NCBI GenBank assembly: GCA_035454085.1
Contig: DAOTEJ010000004.1
Location: forward strand, 7,752-71,751
Source of the DNA: DAOTEJ01 sp035454085
Lineage (GTDB): Bacteria; Pseudomonadota; Gammaproteobacteria; Burkholderiales; Burkholderiaceae_F
Direction of reading: 5' to 3'
DNA length: 64,000 nucleotides
The position numbers and the translations under genes were made by a program. Each line of letters opens with the position of its first letter. Position 1 is the stretch's first letter. Under the pieces are notes generated by a model. The model worked only from the letters and a program-made list of their open reading frames with translations, made no database searches and had not been told where the DNA came from. This document shows positions 39,834-50,026 of the stretch, piece by piece.

Positions 39834-40541
39834 GTGAGCAACACGCAAGATCCCGGCCTGCGACTGATCGTCGGCCTGGGCAACATCGGCGCCGAGTACG
39901 AGCGCACCCGCCACAACGCCGGCTTCTGGTTCGTCGACGAACTGGCGCGCGCGCACGGTGCGCACTTCAGCGCCGACCGGAAGTTCCAGGGCGAGACCGC
40001 GCGCCTGCGCGCGGGCGGGCGCGAGGTCTGGCTGCTCAAGCCCTCGACCTACATGAACCGCTCGGGGCAGAGCGTGGTGGCGCTGGCGCTGTACTACAAG
40101 ATCCTGCCGACGCAGATGCTGGTGGTGCACGACGAACTGGACCTCGCTCCGGGCGTGGCCAAGCTCAAGCGCGGCGGCGGGCACGCCGGGCACAACGGCC
40201 TGCGCGACATCCAGGCCAAGCTCAGCACCCCCGACTTCTGGCGCCTGCGGCTGGGCATCGGCCACCCGCGCAGCCTGGGCTTCACTCAGGAGGTCGCCGA
40301 CTTCGTGCTGCACCCGCCCTCGCGCGAGCACGAGGCCCTGATCCTCGAGAGCATCGACCACGGCCTGGCCGCCGTGCCGGCCCTGCTCGAGGGCCAGTTC
40401 GAGCGCGCGATGATGAAGCTGCACCGCGCCGCCCCCCAGCCGGCCGCCCCCCAGCCCGCTGCACCTGCAGCCGCTCCCAAGCCTGGCGCGCCCGCCGTGC
40501 CCGGCCTGCCCACCCCGCCCACCGAGGCGCCCAAGGGCTAG
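39834..40541 (+). CDS. pth: Peptidyl-tRNA hydrolase with Pro/Ala tail
   Basis: Releases peptides from tRNAs of stalled ribosomes. It is 235 aa from a GTG at 39834. The catalytic core occupies about 8-195: [21 protein letters not shown] with the catalytic His, STYMNRSG, and the Asp in VVHDELDL. The last about 38 residues form a Pro/Ala-rich tail with AAPQP repeats that E. coli Pth (194 aa) lacks. It is followed 6 bp later by the patatin gene. Confidence 0.95.
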   Translation: MSNTQDPGLRLIVGLGNIGAEYERTRHNAGFWFVDELARAHGAHFSADRKFQGETARLRAGGREVWLLKPSTYMNRSGQSVVALALYYKILPTQMLVVHDELDLAPGVAKLKRGGGHAGHNGLRDIQAKLSTPDFWRLRLGIGHPRSLGFTQEVADFVLHPPSREHEALILESIDHGLAAVPALLEGQFERAMMKLHRAAPQPAAPQPAAPAAAPKPGAPAVPGLPTPPTEAPKG

Positions 40542-40547
40542 CGCCGC

Positions 40548-41758
40548 GTGGCCGCCGATTCGCCCAGCTTCACGATCCACGCCGGCCCGCGAGCGGCGGA
40601 GCACATCGCGCGCGAGGGCCTGCGCCCCGCCGATATCGCCTGCGTGCCTGCCGCGGCGGGCGGGCCCAAGGGGCTGGGCCTCATCCCGCTCGACCAGCGC
40701 CTGTTCGGTGGCTGGCTGGGCGACAGCCCGGTGGAGCTCATCGGCGCCTCGATCGGCGCCTGGCGCATGTGCGCCGCAGCCCAGCACGACGCCCCGGCGG
40801 CGCTCGCGCGGCTGGCCGACGCCTACGTCGCCCAGACCTATCCGCCCCGGCCCAGCGCGCAGCGCGTCAGCGCCGAGTGCCGGCTGATCGCTCGGGCGGC
40901 GCTGGGCGCGGGCCTGCTCGCGCTGCGGCCCAACGCGCGCCTGAGCGTGATCACGGCGCGCGCCCGCGGCGCGCTCGACCGCCGCTCGGGCAAGCGCGCC
41001 TTCGCGCGGGCTGCTCTGGCCAATCTGCGCGGCCGCGCCCATCTGGCCACGCACATGGAGCGCGTGGTCTTCGCGACCCCGGCCGCGCGCTTCCCGCGCG
41101 AGCCCTTCGACCGCTTCGGCCTGCGGCGCGTGGCGCTCAGCGCGGCCAATGCCGAGGACGCGCTGCTGGCCTCGGGCTCGATTCCGCTGCTGGCCGCACC
41201 GGTCGATACCCCCGACGGCGCGCCTCCGGGCGACTACTGGGACGGCGGTCTGATCGACTACCACCTGCAACTGCCCTACGCGCAGCTCGACGGGCTGGTG
41301 CTGTATCCGCACTTCGTGCCGCATCTGACCGCGGGCTGGCTCGACAAGCATCTGCCCTGGCGCGCTCACAGCCGCGCCCACCCCTGGCTGGCCAACATGG
41401 TGATGGTCGCGCCCTCGCGGGCCTTGCTCGAGCGNNNNNNNNNNNNNNNNNNNNNNNNNNNNNNNNNNNNNNNNNNNNNNNNNNNNNNNNNNNNNNNNNN
41501 NNNNNNNNNNNNNNNNNNNNNNNNNNNNNNNNNNACCCCTGGCTGGCCAACATGGTGATGGTCGCGCCCTCGCGGGCCTTGCTCGAGCGCCTGCCCAACC
41601 GCAAGCTGCCCGATCGCCAGGACTTCTACCGCTACGGCCTGGACCACGAGCGGCGCCAGCGCGACTGGAAGCGCGCCATCGCGGAGTGCGAGCGCTTCGC
41701 GGACGAAGTCATGGCCTGGCTGGCGCGCCCCGATCCTTCGATGCTGCGACCGCTCTAG
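40548..41758 (+). CDS. Patatin-like phospholipase, split by an artefactual gap
   Basis: Patatin-family serine lipase: an oxyanion loop AAGGPKGLGLI, nucleophile motif GASIG (Ser in LIGASIGAWR, about residue 67) and the catalytic-dyad DGG in YYWDGG-type context (GDYWDGGLIDYH). The GTG start at 40548 is 6 bp after pth. The visible frame breaks at 41435-41534. The 55 bases on each side of the gap are identical, so the contigs overlap; merging the copies removes 155 bp and joins the two halves in one frame of 351 aa ending at 41758 (PSMLRPL). The substrate is unknown. I treat it as an intact gene in the real genome. Confidence 0.85.
41380..41589. repeat. 55-bp identical contig ends flanking the second gap
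   Basis: 41380-41434 and 41535-41589 are the same 55 bases (starting ACCCCTGGCTGGCCAACATG) on either side of the N run. This is the signature of two contigs that overlap but were scaffolded rather than merged, not a biological repeat. Confidence 0.95.
41435..41534. other. Artefactual assembly gap (100 N)
   Basis: Exactly 100 N between two copies of the same 55 bp. The true gap length is most likely minus 55, that is, no missing sequence. Confidence 0.95.
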
Positions 41759-41820
41759 CTCGCCCCTGCGCTCGGCCGACGCCCACACCGGCCACCGCGG
41801 ACGCGAGGGCAAGGTAGGCG

Positions 41821-42405
41821 CTAGGGCCGGTCGCGCTCCACTTGCGCGAGGTACTCGTCCAGTCCTGCGCGCAGCGGCTTGATCATGGTGAGCAGCGTGT
41901 GAGTGCGCTTGCCGATCGTCACCCCCTCGCGCCGCTTCACCTCGACGTAGCCGCAGCGCCGCCAGAAGGCGTGGCCGCGGGGGTTGGCGAGCACCACGCC
42001 CAAGCGCATCCAGCGCGCACCACCCGCGAGCGCCCAGGCCTCGGTGGCCGCGTAGGCCTGCGCTGCCCAGCCCGACCCGTGCAGGCGCGTAGCCGCGACG
42101 AACAGCCCCAGGTGCCACGCGCCCGGTACCAGCAGGTCCACGGCCATCGAGCCCAAGCCGTCGACCGCGCCGCGCCCATCGCGGTACAGAAACACGTGCA
42201 CGCGCGAGCAGGTGAACTCGGCGGGCAGCTCTCGGTCGCGCACGAGCACGGCGCCCTCGTCGGCGCGCGGCGCGTGGCCCTCGACCTGCAGCAGGTATTC
42301 GGGGCTGGCGGTCCAGAAATCCTGCACCGCGGGGATGTCGGCCTCGGTGGCTTCAAGCGCCCGTCCGCCGGACCAGGCAAACAGCGGCGCCGAGGCGGCG
42401 CTCAC
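41821..42405 (-). CDS. GNAT acetyltransferase (194 aa)
   Basis: Acetyl-CoA-dependent N-acetyltransferase fold. The core beta strands and pyrophosphate-binding region lie around [28 protein letters not shown], followed by [20 protein letters not shown], the usual GNAT motif A/B segment. The acceptor is unknown. A GTG start at 42405 overlaps the stop of the upstream GNAT gene (GTGA), so the two are one operon, divergent from ychF. Confidence 0.85.
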   Translation of the reverse strand: MSAASAPLFAWSGGRALEATEADIPAVQDFWTASPEYLLQVEGHAPRADEGAVLVRDRELPAEFTCSRVHVFLYRDGRGAVDGLGSMAVDLLVPGAWHLGLFVAATRLHGSGWAAQAYAATEAWALAGGARWMRLGVVLANPRGHAFWRRCGYVEVKRREGVTIGKRTHTLLTMIKPLRAGLDEYLAQVERDRP

Positions 42406-42851
42406 CAGCCGCGCACCATGACCAGCTCGCCCTCGTCCTCGGCACCGGTGTAGCGAAAGCCCAGCCGCAGATAGAGCCGGGCCGCGGCCTCGTTTCCCGA
42501 CACGTGCGAGAGGTAGAGCTCGCGGGCGCCCGGACGGGTGCGCACGTGACCGACCAGCAACTCGGTCGCCCGCGCCCCGATGCCCCGGTTCTGGAAGCGC
42601 GCATCGACCATCAGGCGCCAGAGCGCGAAGTTGGATTCCTCGGGGTCGGCGCCCAGGGTCGGGTCGTAGAGCATCAGAAAGCCGGCCAATTCACCCTCGG
42701 CCTCGATCGCGCGAAACCACGCCTGCCCGCAAAAGTGGGCCTCGGCGATCGACACCGCGTTCGGCGCGACGTGGCGCGCGCCGTCACCTGCATCGAGGCG
42801 GCAGACGGCGCGCACGCTGGCGCGGGTGACTTCAACGAGTCGGACGTCCAT
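42402..42851 (-). CDS. GNAT acetyltransferase (149 aa)
   Basis: Second GNAT protein. [26 protein letters not shown] is motif A with the R-x-x-G-x-G/A acetyl-CoA loop (QNRGIG), and [18 protein letters not shown] is motif B. The ATG at 42851 leaves 72 bp to the divergent ychF. The substrate is unknown; relatives include spermidine- and amino-sugar-type acetyltransferases. Confidence 0.87.
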   Translation of the reverse strand: MDVRLVEVTRASVRAVCRLDAGDGARHVAPNAVSIAEAHFCGQAWFRAIEAEGELAGFLMLYDPTLGADPEESNFALWRLMVDARFQNRGIGARATELLVGHVRTRPGARELYLSHVSGNEAAARLYLRLGFRYTGAEDEGELVMVRGW

Positions 42852-42923
42852 GGCGCGGCGGGAGATTCTCAGTCTTGCGATAATCGCAGTTTGCGCCAGC
42901 AGGCGCCTCGAAAGACAAGCACC

Positions 42924-44018
42924 ATGGGACTCAAGTGCGGCATCGTCGGTCTGCCCAACGTCGGCAAATCGACCCTCTTCAACGCCCTGACCAAGGCCGG
43001 CATCGCGGCCGAGAACTACCCCTTCTGCACGATCGAGCCCAACGTCGGCATCGTCGAGGTGCCCGACCCGCGCCTTGCGGCCCTGGCCGCGATCGTCAAG
43101 CCGCAGAAGGTCGTGCCCGCCACGGTCGAGTTCGTGGACATCGCCGGCCTGGTGGCGGGCGCGAGCAAGGGCGAGGGCCTGGGCAACCAGTTCCTGGCCA
43201 ACATCCGCGAGTGCGACGCGATCGCGCACATCGTGCGCTGCTTCGACGACCCCAACATCGTGCACGTGGCGGGCAAGGTCGATCCGATCTCGGACATCGA
43301 AGTCATCAACACCGAACTCGCGCTCGCCGACCTCGCCACCGCCGAGAAGCAGCTTGCCAAGTACAGCAAGGTCGCCAGGAGCGGCGGCGACAAGGAGGCC
43401 GCGCGCCTCGTGGCCGTGCTCGAGAAGCTGATCCCCGCGCTCAACCAGGCGCGTCCCGCCCGCAGCGTGGACCTGTACGAGGAAGAGAAGGCCGTGATCC
43501 GCCCGCTCTTCCTGCTCACCATGAAGCCCACCATGTATGTGGCCAACGTCGAGGAGCACGGCTTCGCGGCCAACCCGCTGCTCGAGCGCGTGCGCGAGCA
43601 CGCCGCGCGCGAGGGCGCGCCGGTGGTGGCCGTGTGCGCCAAGGTGGAGGCCGAGATCTCGGACCTGCCCGACGAGGACAAGGCCTTCTTCCTGGCCGAC
43701 ATGGGCATGGAAGAGCCCGGCCTGAATCGCGTGATCCGCGCGGGCTACACCCTGCTGGGCCTCGAGACCTACTTCACCGCCGGGGTGAAGGAAGTGCGCG
43801 CCTGGACCATCCACCACGGCGACACCGCGCCCCAGGCCGCGGGGGTGATCCACACCGACTTCGAGCGCGGCTTCATCCGTGCCCAGACCATCGCCTACCC
43901 CGACTTCATCGCCCACAAGGGCGAACAGGGCGCGAAGGAGGCCGGCAAGATGCGCGCCGAGGGCAAGGAATACGTCGTGCAGGACGGCGACGTGCTCAAT
44001 TTTCTGTTCAACGTCTGA
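42924..44018 (+). CDS. ychF: Redox-regulated ATPase/GTPase YchF (OLA1 family)
   Basis: 364-aa Obg-family P-loop protein, normal length. It has G1 [10 protein letters not shown]3 [10 protein letters not shown] and the altered G4 NVEE (in VANVEEHG) that gives this family ATP preference, a coiled-coil hairpin, and a C-terminal TGS domain ([10 protein letters not shown] ... [15 protein letters not shown]). It binds ribosomes and is linked to oxidative-stress response in E. coli. It is the usual end of the prs-rplY-pth-ychF cluster, here separated from pth by three genes. Confidence 0.98.
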   Translation: MGLKCGIVGLPNVGKSTLFNALTKAGIAAENYPFCTIEPNVGIVEVPDPRLAALAAIVKPQKVVPATVEFVDIAGLVAGASKGEGLGNQFLANIRECDAIAHIVRCFDDPNIVHVAGKVDPISDIEVINTELALADLATAEKQLAKYSKVARSGGDKEAARLVAVLEKLIPALNQARPARSVDLYEEEKAVIRPLFLLTMKPTMYVANVEEHGFAANPLLERVREHAAREGAPVVAVCAKVEAEISDLPDEDKAFFLADMGMEEPGLNRVIRAGYTLLGLETYFTAGVKEVRAWTIHHGDTAPQAAGVIHTDFERGFIRAQTIAYPDFIAHKGEQGAKEAGKMRAEGKEYVVQDGDVLNFLFNV

Positions 44019-44172
44019 TCGACACCGAATCGCGGCCGCTTGCGCCGGGTCAAGGCCGCGCCAGGCCGCCCGCCTACGGTGCAAGAGCGCGTGCGGCCCC
44101 TCGCCGCCGCGCGCTCATATGCGCCCGTTGGCCAGCGTCCTTTTGATCGCGCCCGCTCTTGGAGCGGGTTGG

Positions 44173-44709
44173 ATGGTGCGACTGGGTGCCCTCGCGCTCC
44201 TGATCGGCCTGGCAGGCTGCCAACCGGCACCGCCGACCGCGGCAGACCGCGCGCTCGCGGCCGGTGACTGGCACCGCTTCGAAGCCAACTTCACGGCGGC
44301 CGGCCAGCGCACCGAACTCGACCTCGGCGAGTCGCGGCACGCCGCCATCCTCGATCTGCGCGGCTCAATGCTGGTGTCGAGCGACGAGGCGCCTGCCCGC
44401 GGCTTCGGCGTCCAGGTGATCGGCTTCTCGGACACCGAGTCCGGCTTCGTGGGCCGCGCCGTGTGGACCGACGAGCGCGGCGACAAGCTCTTCAGCGCCC
44501 TGCGCGGCCAGAGCGTGCAGGGTGGCGCCCGGATCGAGGGCAGCTTCCTGGGCGGCACCGGCCGCTTTGCCGGCGCCCAGGGCAGCTACGAATTCGTGTG
44601 GCGCTTCGTCCTCGAGACCGAGGATGGCAAGGTGCAGGGGCGCGCGCAGGACGTGCGGGGACGCTTGCGGGTTGGCGGTTCGGCACCGCCCGCGGAGCGG
44701 CCGTCATGA
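44173..44709 (+). CDS. Lipoprotein with beta-barrel-like domain
   Basis: 178-aa predicted lipoprotein. MVRLGALALLIGLAGC is a short signal with lipobox LAGC (Cys16). A GGAG sequence 8 bases before the ATG at 44173 supports this start; an ATG at 44119 would give a longer leader. The mature part is beta-rich and contains FLGGTGRFAGAQGSYEF, a motif seen in allene-oxide-cyclase/DUF3224-type barrels. I do not assign a function. Its stop overlaps the start of the anion transporter (ATGA), which suggests the two work together. Confidence 0.75.
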   Translation: MVRLGALALLIGLAGCQPAPPTAADRALAAGDWHRFEANFTAAGQRTELDLGESRHAAILDLRGSMLVSSDEAPARGFGVQVIGFSDTESGFVGRAVWTDERGDKLFSALRGQSVQGGARIEGSFLGGTGRFAGAQGSYEFVWRFVLETEDGKVQGRAQDVRGRLRVGGSAPPAERPS

Positions 44710-46109
44710 GCGCCCCCCTGAGGACCGTGCTCGGCGCCGCGCCCTTCGCACTGGCCCTGGCGCTGTGGTTCATGCCCGTGCCCGCGGGCCTGGCGCCGGC
44801 GGCCTGGCACCTGTTCGCGGTGTTCGCCGCGGCCATCGCCGCGGTCGTGATCGGCGTGCTGCCCCTGCTCACGGCCTCGGCGCTGGCGGTGGCGGCGGTG
44901 ATCCTGACCGGCACGCTCAAGCCCGAGCAGGCGTTCTCGGGCTTCGCCAACTCGAGCGTGCTGCTGGTCGTGATCGCCTTCATGGTCGCGCAGGCGGTGG
45001 TCAAGTCCGGCCTGGGCCAGCGCCTGAGCCTGATCGCCGTCAGCCTGTTCGGTCGCTCCGCGCGCGGCCTGGCCTACAGCATCGTGATCACCGACGCGCT
45101 GATCGCGCCCGCCTTCCCGAGCAACACGGCGCGCGCCGGCGTGCTCTACCCGGTGGTGCTGTCGGTGGCACACGGCGCCGGCTCCTATCCCGAAGACCCG
45201 GCCAGGCGCCGCCTGGGCAGCTACCTCATGTACTGCGGCATGGCGAGCCTGGCGGTGTCCTCGGCGCTGTGGATGACGGCGACCTCGGCCAATCCCATCG
45301 GGGTGCAGATCGCGCGCCAGTTCGGCCTCGAGATCGGCTTCGGTAGCTGGCTGCTCACCGCCTCGGTGCCGGCCCTGCTGGCCATCGGCCTGCTGCCGAT
45401 CGTGGTCGGCTGGCTCTTCCCGCCGGGCGTGGGCGCCACGCCCGAGGCGCCGGCCGCGGCGCGCGCCGAACTGGCCGGGATGGGGCCGCTGTCGCGCGCG
45501 GAGCGCATCACCGCCGCCGTGTTCGTGCTGATGGTGGCGGGCTGGGTGGTGTCGGATCCGCTCAAGCTCAACAACACGGCGATCGCCTTCGCTGGGCTGG
45601 GAGCCCTGCTGGTGGCGCGCGTGCTCACCCTCAAGGACATCTCCGGGCAGGGCGACACGCTCGTGACCTTCATCTGGCTGGCGGTGCTCTTTGCCCTGAG
45701 CGGCCAGCTCAATGCGCTCGGCTTCATGAGCTACGTGGGCGAGCGCCTCGCCCTGCGCCTGCAGGGGCTGTCGTGGCCGGCGATCTACGTGGCCCTGATT
45801 GCGCTCTACGTGCTGATCCACTACCTCTTCGTGAGCCAGTCTTCGCAGGTGCTCGCGCTGCTGGGCGTGTTCCTCGACGTGGGAATGCGCGGCGGCGTGC
45901 CTGCTCCGCTGATGGCCTACGGGCTGCTCTTCGCCAGCAGCTACTTCTCGGTGATCACGCCCCAGGCAGGCAGCCAGAACATCATCTTCGCGGCGAGCGG
46001 CTACCTCGATCAGCGTGAGCTCTATGTGAAGGGGCTGGTCATGACGCTGTTCTTCATGGCCATCTTCCTCGTGGTCGGCACCCCCTGGATCGTCCTGGTA
46101 ACGCGCTAA
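44706..46109 (+). CDS. DASS/SLC13-family anion:cation symporter
   Basis: 467-aa inner-membrane transporter of the divalent anion/Na+ symporter family (2-oxoglutarate/malate translocator-like). Substrate/cation loops are visible as FPSNTARAGVLYPVV (the SNT motif) and, in the second half, VSQSSQVLALLGVF and ITPQAGSQNIIF. The likely substrates are C4/C5 dicarboxylates, but sulfate or tartrate cannot be excluded. It is translationally coupled to the preceding lipoprotein gene. Confidence 0.88.
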   Translation: MSAPLRTVLGAAPFALALALWFMPVPAGLAPAAWHLFAVFAAAIAAVVIGVLPLLTASALAVAAVILTGTLKPEQAFSGFANSSVLLVVIAFMVAQAVVKSGLGQRLSLIAVSLFGRSARGLAYSIVITDALIAPAFPSNTARAGVLYPVVLSVAHGAGSYPEDPARRRLGSYLMYCGMASLAVSSALWMTATSANPIGVQIARQFGLEIGFGSWLLTASVPALLAIGLLPIVVGWLFPPGVGATPEAPAAARAELAGMGPLSRAERITAAVFVLMVAGWVVSDPLKLNNTAIAFAGLGALLVARVLTLKDISGQGDTLVTFIWLAVLFALSGQLNALGFMSYVGERLALRLQGLSWPAIYVALIALYVLIHYLFVSQSSQVLALLGVFLDVGMRGGVPAPLMAYGLLFASSYFSVITPQAGSQNIIFAASGYLDQRELYVKGLVMTLFFMAIFLVVGTPWIVLVTR

Positions 46110-46116
46110 GCTCGCG

Positions 46117-46149
46117 GCGCGCGCGCCGTCGACTGACGGTCGCGCGCGC
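46117..46149. other. GC-rich inverted repeat after the DASS transporter gene
   Basis: GCGCGCGCG-CCGTC and GACGG-(T)-CGCGCGCGC form a 14-bp stem with one bulge and a 4-nt GACT loop. It lies 7 bp past the stop and has no T-run. It may be a processing or stability hairpin, or a Rho-dependent end. Confidence 0.5.
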
Positions 46150-46181
46150 TGCCGTCCTCCCTGGGCCATCAAGGATCCCGC

Positions 46182-47030
46182 GTGAATGCCGATCTCAATT
46201 GCCGCGTGACCGAGCTGTGGCTCTATCCCATCAAGGGTTGCGCGGGCGTGCGCCTGCACAGCGCCACCCTGGCCGACACCGGCCTCGAGCACGAGGGCAT
46301 CGGCGACCGCGAATGGGTGCTGGCCGACGCCGCAGGCGAGTTCCTCAGCCAGCGCAGCCACCCGCTGATGGCCCTGGTGCAGCCGCGCCTCACCGCCTCG
46401 AGCCTGAGGCTCAAGGCCCCCGGCATGATCGACCTCGACCTGCCCTTCGACAGCGAGGGCGACGTGGTGCGCGTGCAGGTGTGGAACGACGAGCTCGCCG
46501 GCGTCACGCAGGGCGAACTGGCCGACACCTGGTTCAGCCGCTACCTGGGCACGCCCTGCCGCCTGCTGCGCTTCGACCCCGAGCAACGCCGCCTGGCGGC
46601 CGCTCGCGATACCGGCGCGGTGGCCGCGCCCTACAAGTTCGCCGACGCCTTTCCGCTGCTGGTGCTGGGCGAAGGCTCGATGGACGACCTCAACGCGCGC
46701 CTCGCAGCCCTGGGGGCGGCCCCGGTGGACCAGCGCCGCTTCCGCCCGAATGTGGTGCTGGGCGACATGCCGGCGCACGAGGAGGACTTCCTGGCCACCC
46801 TGGAGCACGGCGCACTCCTGCTCGACTGCGTGAAGCCCTGCGCGCGCTGCACGGTGCCCGGGGTCGATCCCGACACCGCGGCGTCCGACACCACGGTGAC
46901 CGACCTGCTCGCTTCCTATCGCCGCACGGCCGAAGGCGTGATGTTCGGCGTCAACGCCATCGTCGCCCGTGGTGCCGGTGCGCTGCTGTCCGAGGGCGAC
47001 ATGCTGGTCGGACGGCTGCGCTTCGGCTGA
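46182..47030 (+). CDS. MOSC-domain protein (YcbX-like)
   Basis: 282-aa protein with the MOSC N-terminal beta-barrel (VTELWLYPIKGCAGVRLHSATL) and a MOSC domain whose key Cys lies in LLDCVKPCARCTVPGVD. Relatives bind molybdenum cofactor and reduce N-hydroxylated compounds (E. coli YcbX), but that protein carries an added ferredoxin domain that is absent here. A GTG start at 46182 is used. Confidence 0.9.
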   Translation: MNADLNCRVTELWLYPIKGCAGVRLHSATLADTGLEHEGIGDREWVLADAAGEFLSQRSHPLMALVQPRLTASSLRLKAPGMIDLDLPFDSEGDVVRVQVWNDELAGVTQGELADTWFSRYLGTPCRLLRFDPEQRRLAAARDTGAVAAPYKFADAFPLLVLGEGSMDDLNARLAALGAAPVDQRRFRPNVVLGDMPAHEEDFLATLEHGALLLDCVKPCARCTVPGVDPDTAASDTTVTDLLASYRRTAEGVMFGVNAIVARGAGALLSEGDMLVGRLRFG

Positions 47031-47157
47031 AGCCTGCTTGCGCTCGCCCGAGCGCCCGCGCGAGCTCGCGGCGCAGCTGCGGCGCGCCGCCACTGCCAGA
47101 CGCTAGCGCCTTCGCCACCGACCGGCCGGGCGCGGCAAATCGCGGGGCGCTGAAGCG

Positions 47158-48375
47158 CTAGCGCGCGGCGGAGGAGGAGCCTTCCGCGAGCCGTCGCCAG
47201 AGCGCCTCGAGCGGCCCCTGCGCGTGGCGCGCCATCCACCAGCGGCTCGCGAGCCACTGGACGCTCACGATGGCGGCAGCCAGCAGGGCGAGCTGCCAGG
47301 TGTTCATCCAGGCGCCCCAGCCCAGCCCCCAGCCCGACAGCAGCGCCCCCATCGCCAAGGACTGGGCCAGGTAATTGCTCAGTGGCATGCGCCCCGCGGG
47401 CGCGAGCCAGGCGATCCACGCGCCACGCGCGAACCACAGCACCGCCGCGGCATAGGCGAAGGACAGCGCGGACGAGGCCAGCAGCGGGATGGCAAACAGC
47501 GGATTGGCCAGTGTTCCGGGCCCCTCGGCCACGGCCGCGAGCGAGCCAGCCGCTTGCAGCAGACCCGCGGGCAGCCCGATCAGCAGGCCCAGCACCAGCG
47601 CCCGGCGCGCGAGCCCGGGCGGCGGCTCGGCGAGCCAGCCGGCACGCACCGCCAGCAGTCCGGTGAGCATGAAGGCGTAGACCGGCACCCACAATCCGCC
47701 CAGCCAGGCCGACCAGCTGATCAGCATGAAGTCCTGCGCGCGCTGCGGCAGTTGCGCGCTCCAACTGCCACGCGTGTAGGTGAGGTAGGCCTGCGCGAGC
47801 TCGCCCGAGAACTCGCCGTCCGCGAGACTGGACCCGAGCCAGGCGACCCCCGCCAGCACCGTGGTGACGAGCGCGGCGGCGATCCACCAGCGCCGCACGG
47901 CGCGGGCAAGCGTGGCCGCGTCGCTCGTGGCGTGGCGCATCAGCAGCAGCCCGAGCAGGGCGTAGAGGTTGGTGATGTCGCCGTAGTAGGCAAGCAGGCC
48001 GTGGGCCACGCCGAAGACGAAGAGCACGGCGTAGCGCCGCCGCATGACGCGCCGCGCGTCGCGGCCCGCCGCCTCGAGCTTGCTCCACAGCAGGCCGAAG
48101 CTCGCGCCGAACAGCATCGCGAACAGCGGCATGAACTTGTATTCGACCAGCGCCGAGAGAGCGAAATAGGTGATCGCTTCGGCGCTGTCGGGCGGGCCAC
48201 GGAAGTAGCCCAGCGGATTGCCCGCGCCCCACACGAAGGACTGGATGTTGACCTGCAGGATGCCGGCGAGCGCGATCGCGCGCAGGGCATCGAGGCGCAG
48301 GTCGCGCGCGGGAGCGCCGTTCACCGCCAGCGGTGCGTCACGAGGCGGCTCCCCCGGCGCACGCTCCGCCGGCAT
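47158..48375 (-). CDS. DUF418 membrane protein (YeiB-like)
   Basis: 405-aa polytopic protein with about ten membrane helices. The N-terminal RLDALRAIALAGILQVNI and the C-terminal DUF418 region (GRMPLSNYLAQSLAMGALLSGWGLGWGA) are typical. Members are related to acyltransferase-3-type membrane proteins, but no activity is established. It starts 54 bp after the ferredoxin stop on the same strand and may be read through from the rsmD-coaD-ferredoxin operon. Confidence 0.88.
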   Translation of the reverse strand: MPAERAPGEPPRDAPLAVNGAPARDLRLDALRAIALAGILQVNIQSFVWGAGNPLGYFRGPPDSAEAITYFALSALVEYKFMPLFAMLFGASFGLLWSKLEAAGRDARRVMRRRYAVLFVFGVAHGLLAYYGDITNLYALLGLLLMRHATSDAATLARAVRRWWIAAALVTTVLAGVAWLGSSLADGEFSGELAQAYLTYTRGSWSAQLPQRAQDFMLISWSAWLGGLWVPVYAFMLTGLLAVRAGWLAEPPPGLARRALVLGLLIGLPAGLLQAAGSLAAVAEGPGTLANPLFAIPLLASSALSFAYAAAVLWFARGAWIAWLAPAGRMPLSNYLAQSLAMGALLSGWGLGWGAWMNTWQLALLAAAIVSVQWLASRWWMARHAQGPLEALWRRLAEGSSSAAR

Positions 48376-48429
48376 TGCGGCGTGGCCCGACCGCAGCAGG
48401 CGCCGCGGAGCGGATGGGCGCCGAGACCC

Positions 48430-49327
<898 letters not shown>

Positions 49328-50020
49328 TCATGCGCCCGTGGGGCGCAGCAAATGAAAGGCCACCCGGCCGGCCGTCGCGGCGCGCACCAGCTCGTAGCCC
49401 GCCGTGGCGGCGGCCCCGGCACCGAGCGGCTCCGGACCCTCGAGGTAGACCAGTCCGTCGGGCACCGCCAGCCGGCGTGCCGCGGCGAGCGCCTCCGCCT
49501 GCAGCCCCGCGGCGAAGGGCGGATCGAGGAACACGAGGTCGAAGCCCGCGGCCGGCTGCCGCGCGGCCCAGGCCAGCGCCTCGGCGCAGATCAGCTCGAC
49601 GCCCGTGCCGCCCAGGCGCGCCACGGTCGCGGCGAGCTGGCGGGCAAGAGCGGGATCGCGCTCCACCAGGGTGACCGAGGCGGCGCCACGGCTGGCCAGT
49701 TCCAGGCCCAGCGCGCCACTGCCGGCAAAAAGATCCAGCCCACGCAACGCGCCGAAGTCGCCCAGCAAGTGCGTCAGCCAGTTGAACAGCGTGCCGCGCA
49801 CCCGGTCGCCCGTGGGGCGCAGGCCGGGCCGGTCGGGCACCGCCAGCGGGGTGCGCTTCCAGCGCCCGCCGATGATGCGCACCTCGCCCGGTGCGGCGCT
49901 GCGCGCCGAGGCGGTTGCTAGACTGCGCGCTGACTTCCGCCCGCCCACGGGCGACGCTGCGCGCCGCGAGCCATCCGGCCCGCGCGGCGCAGCGCCCGTG
50001 CCGGCTCCTCGCTTGCTCAT
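49328..50020 (-). CDS. rsmD: 16S rRNA (guanine966-N2)-methyltransferase
   Basis: 230-aa SAM-dependent methyltransferase. VRIIGGRWKRTPLAVPD and RPTGDRVRGTLFNWL are the family signature; LDLFAGSGALGLELASRGA is the SAM motif I and FDLVFLDPPF the catalytic NPPY-type loop. The N-terminal 45 residues are Arg/Ala/Gly-rich and extra compared with E. coli RsmD (198 aa). The ATG at 50020 is only 6 bp from the divergent ftsY ATG. Confidence 0.94.
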   Translation of the reverse strand: MSKRGAGTGAAPRGPDGSRRAASPVGGRKSARSLATASARSAAPGEVRIIGGRWKRTPLAVPDRPGLRPTGDRVRGTLFNWLTHLLGDFGALRGLDLFAGSGALGLELASRGAASVTLVERDPALARQLAATVARLGGTGVELICAEALAWAARQPAAGFDLVFLDPPFAAGLQAEALAAARRLAVPDGLVYLEGPEPLGAGAAATAGYELVRAATAGRVAFHLLRPTGA

Positions 50021-50026
50021 CCGCCC

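Noticed and set aside
36879..41381. A 1500-codon open frame on the minus strand
   Set aside because: It runs antisense to prs, rplY, the helicase, pth and the patatin gene. Its product is His/Arg/Ala/Gly low complexity, the expected shadow of GC-rich genes.
41380..41589. A 55-bp direct duplication as a biological repeat
   Set aside because: The copies abut a 100-N run on both sides and collapsing them restores the reading frame, so this is a contig overlap.
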